From Fusobacteriales bacterium (GTDB taxonomy: Bacteria; Fusobacteriota; Fusobacteriia; Fusobacteriales; Leptotrichiaceae): a DNA stretch of 8,921 nucleotides. Location of the stretch: assembly GCA_031285605.1 (NCBI GenBank), contig JAITVW010000192.1:1-8921 (forward strand), written 5' to 3'. This document shows positions 6,951 to 8,921 of the stretch, piece after piece. The notes under the pieces are model-generated. The model did no database searches and was not told the DNA's origin. It saw only the letters and a list, made by a program, of their open reading frames with translations. The first letter of the stretch is position 1. The number at the start of each line of letters is the position of its first letter. The position numbers and the translations under genes were made by a program.

Positions 6951-6993
6951 AGCTTATAAGTTTTATGAAATTATTTTTTAGTTAGGAGAAAAT

Positions 6994-8613
6994 ATGGAAA
7001 AAGGTATGACTTTTACTTCCCTTGTATTAGGTGTTGCCGGAGCGGTTTTTATTTCAGCAAGTTCATTTTATGTCGTTTTAAAATACGGAGCTCTGCCATG
7101 GCCTACTATAATGGCTGCACTTGTATCAATGTTTTTTCTTTCGCTTTTCGGAAAGAGAAGCAAAAATGAAATAAACGTTACTCATACTATAATGAGTGCA
7201 GGTTCTATGGTTGCCGGCGGTGTAGCCTTTACTGTCCCCGCATATATCCTTCTGGGAGGCGATGTAAATGACATTGACCCTGTAATTCTGCTTATTACCA
7301 TACTTATAGGGAGTGTTCTCGGAGCTTTGCTTTCATTTATGATAAGAAGAAAACTAATTGATGACAGCTCTCTTGAATTTCCCATCGGGACAGCGGCATA
7401 TGAACTTGTCAATAACGGAAATGACAAAAAAAACATGCTTTATGTGCTTTTAGGTTCTTTATTCAGCGGAATTCCTTCAGTATTCAGGGATATTTCTTTC
7501 AGACCGGGAAAAGCACCCTTTATACCCACTACCTATGTATTCAGAGACGGTTTAATTTCATTTTATGTTTCTCCGCTTCTGGTAGGAATCGGCTATATAT
7601 TAGGATTTTTAAATACTTCCACATGGCTTTTAGGGGGAGCTCTCACATATTGGGTAGCAAGACCCTATGCTCTGAAAAACGGCTTAAACGACTTTGATGT
7701 CATGAAAAACAGCTTTGGAATGGGTTTTATTATTGGAATAGGACTTTCTATAATAATCAAAATAGTATTTTTTAATAAAAATAATTCAAAAATAAAAAGT
7801 TTAAAATTTCATATTATTTTTACAGCACTTATTTTTATGGCAGTACTTACTTTTGTTTATAAGCTTCCTGTGTTTTTTGCACTGCTTGTTATTCTTATCA
7901 CGGTTATTTCAGCAGTTATAGCAGGATATACTACCGGAAAAACCGGGGTCAATCCCATGGAAATCTATGCCATAATTACTATACTGGCAGTTACTTTCCT
8001 GAATTCTTTTTTTAATACATTCAGTATTGACAACACTGTCTTTGGTGTAATTTTCAAAGGCAAAATACCGGAACTTATCTTATTTCTGCTGGCATGTATT
8101 GTTTCTGTGGCCTGCGGTCTTGCCGGAGATGTTCTTAATGACTTCAAAGCCGGAAGCAAGCTGAAAACAAATCCTTATGCACAGCTTGCCGGGGAAATTA
8201 TCGGTGCAGTAGTAAGTTCATTTGTTATTACATTTTTATTCTTTGTATTTTTCAGAGTTTATAAAAATATAGGACCCTCTGCTTCAAACCCTGACCTTAT
8301 TGTTTTTCAGGCTTCAATTATTTCTTCAATAGTAAAAGGTATTCCTTTTATGAATATTTTTCTGATCGGAATAGGTGCCGGATTTGTGCTTAATTTGCTG
8401 AGACTTCCTGTTTTGACATTCGGTATAGGTATATATCTTCCTATAGCACTTACTATTCCTGTATTTTTAGGCGGTTTTATCAGTTTTCTTTTCTCTGTAT
8501 TTCCGAAAAAACCGGCTGACAGCGCTCTGTTTTTTGCAAACGGTCTTATGGCAGGAGAAGCAGTGATAGGAGTTATAATATCAATAATCGCATACATTAA
8601 ACTTTTTTATTAG
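6994..8613 (+). CDS. OPT-family oligopeptide transporter
   Basis: Polytopic membrane protein of the oligopeptide transporter (OPT/YSL) family, which imports small peptides, probably by proton symport; some family members carry metal chelates, and substrate cannot be assigned here. The 539 residues contain many hydrophobic helices from residue 7 to the C-terminus. Family-typical stretches are EINVTHTIMSAG (59-70), LEFPIGTAAYEL (127-138), GYTTGKTGVNPMEI (311-324) and AGDVLNDFKAGSKLKTNPYAQ (377-397, the bacterial OPT counterpart of the D-x-K-x-G region), plus ALFFANGLMAGEA (511-523) near the end. It is somewhat shorter than the 600 or more residues of many bacterial OPT proteins but appears complete. 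The start is supported by AGGAG 5 nt upstream and a good promoter. CoaX follows after 11 bp with a Shine-Dalgarno that uses bases of this gene's stop codon. Confidence 0.92.
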   Translation: MEKGMTFTSLVLGVAGAVFISASSFYVVLKYGALPWPTIMAALVSMFFLSLFGKRSKNEINVTHTIMSAGSMVAGGVAFTVPAYILLGGDVNDIDPVILLITILIGSVLGALLSFMIRRKLIDDSSLEFPIGTAAYELVNNGNDKKNMLYVLLGSLFSGIPSVFRDISFRPGKAPFIPTTYVFRDGLISFYVSPLLVGIGYILGFLNTSTWLLGGALTYWVARPYALKNGLNDFDVMKNSFGMGFIIGIGLSIIIKIVFFNKNNSKIKSLKFHIIFTALIFMAVLTFVYKLPVFFALLVILITVISAVIAGYTTGKTGVNPMEIYAIITILAVTFLNSFFNTFSIDNTVFGVIFKGKIPELILFLLACIVSVACGLAGDVLNDFKAGSKLKTNPYAQLAGEIIGAVVSSFVITFLFFVFFRVYKNIGPSASNPDLIVFQASIISSIVKGIPFMNIFLIGIGAGFVLNLLRLPVLTFGIGIYLPIALTIPVFLGGFISFLFSVFPKKPADSALFFANGLMAGEAVIGVIISIIAYIKLFY

Positions 8614-8624
8614 GAGATGAAAAT

Positions 8625-8921
8625 ATGATTTTAGCCTTTGATGTAGGTAATACACACATAGTTCCCGTATTTTTTGATGACTACGGAAACATAGTAGAGA
8701 GTTTCAGAATCCCTACGAACCTTATTATGACGGAAGATACTCTTTTCGGGATTTTGAAATCACTTACGGAATATAAAAATATAAATCTTAATGAGGTTCA
8801 TAAAGTAATTATTTCATCGGTTGTTCCTCATCTAAATGAAATTTTTGCATACCTCAGTCAGAAATACTTTAGTGTAGCTCCGGTAGTTGTCACACTGAAC
8901 AAAATTAAGGATGAAATAATA
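8625..8921 (+). CDS. coaX: Type III pantothenate kinase, N-terminal 99 residues (3' end beyond window)
   Basis: Cytoplasmic kinase that phosphorylates pantothenate, the first committed step of coenzyme A synthesis; type III enzymes are ASKHA-fold proteins. The visible part begins with the phosphate-binding motif DVGNTH (6-11) right after the first beta strand. It continues with a divergent SFRIPTN segment (26-32) matching the family's W/F-R-I-(S/P)-T element, and reaches the ISSVVP motif (63-68). The catalytic aspartate and the pantothenate and monovalent-cation site residues lie beyond the right edge. The ATG at 8625 is preceded by AGGAG at 8612-8616, which overlaps the TAG of the OPT gene, so the two are likely translated in a coupled manner. 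No functional link between peptide uptake and CoA synthesis is established. Confidence 0.93.
   Translation, partial: MILAFDVGNTHIVPVFFDDYGNIVESFRIPTNLIMTEDTLFGILKSLTEYKNINLNEVHKVIISSVVPHLNEIFAYLSQKYFSVAPVVVTLNKIKDEII

Larger units (their letters stand above)
6866..6993. other. Divergent intergenic region between tmcAL and the OPT gene
   Basis: The only non-coding stretch longer than 50 bp in the window (128 bp). It holds two back-to-back promoter candidates whose -35 elements are only 6 bp apart (6910-6915 and 6922-6927), plus both ribosome binding sites. I see no terminator, small ORF or structured RNA in it. An 8-bp palindrome CTTATAAG (6953-6960) lies at the expected plus-strand start point but is too short to call an operator. 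Confidence 0.8.

Noticed and set aside
6953..6960. CTTATAAG palindrome at the expected transcription start as an operator
   Set aside because: Eight AT-rich bases with no second copy nearby; likely chance in this composition.
7182..8597. Minus-strand open frames opposite the OPT gene (7182-7436, 7965-8159, 8307-8597)
   Set aside because: Antisense shadows of a clearly coding membrane protein, without domains or ribosome binding sites.

Overview
The window is AT-rich bacterial chromosome, almost entirely coding, with eight protein genes (two cut by the window edges) and one real intergenic region. Protein sequences, codon use and AT bias suggest a Fusobacteriota member of the Leptotrichia/Sebaldella type. 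This is an inference from overall character, since no rRNA or marker search was possible. I see no mobile element, CRISPR array, tRNA, rRNA or phage gene.

Layout. Positions 1-6865 hold seven genes, all on the minus strand. In order of transcription they are tmcAL (tRNA-Met wobble acetylation), a membrane-anchored alpha/beta hydrolase, a GPH/MelB-type cation:sugar symporter, ftsE, ftsX, an EnvC-like degenerate LytM protein, and nadK (cut at position 1). Junctions are tight: gaps of 3, 48, 5 and 12 bp, and overlaps of about 20 and 17 bp. No hairpin terminator or convincing internal promoter is visible, so one long operon is likely. Positions 6866-6993 are a divergent promoter region. Positions 6994-8921 hold two plus-strand genes: an OPT-family oligopeptide transporter and, 11 bp downstream, coaX (type III pantothenate kinase), cut at the right edge.

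Functional picture. The core is an FtsE-FtsX-EnvC module. In well-studied bacteria FtsE ATPase cycling is passed through FtsX to a periplasmic coiled-coil LytM protein, which switches on cell-wall amidases at the division site. Here the EnvC-like protein has lost all four LytM metal/catalytic positions, as expected for an amidase activator. Unusually, FtsE itself looks degenerate: the P-loop is two residues short, the LSGGE signature is LSYQE, the D-loop is not conserved and the H-loop histidine is absent, while the Q-loop and Walker B acidic pair remain. This possible pseudo-ATPase FtsE is the most notable observation in the window. The remaining genes are housekeeping (NAD(P) and CoA synthesis, tRNA modification) or nutrient uptake.
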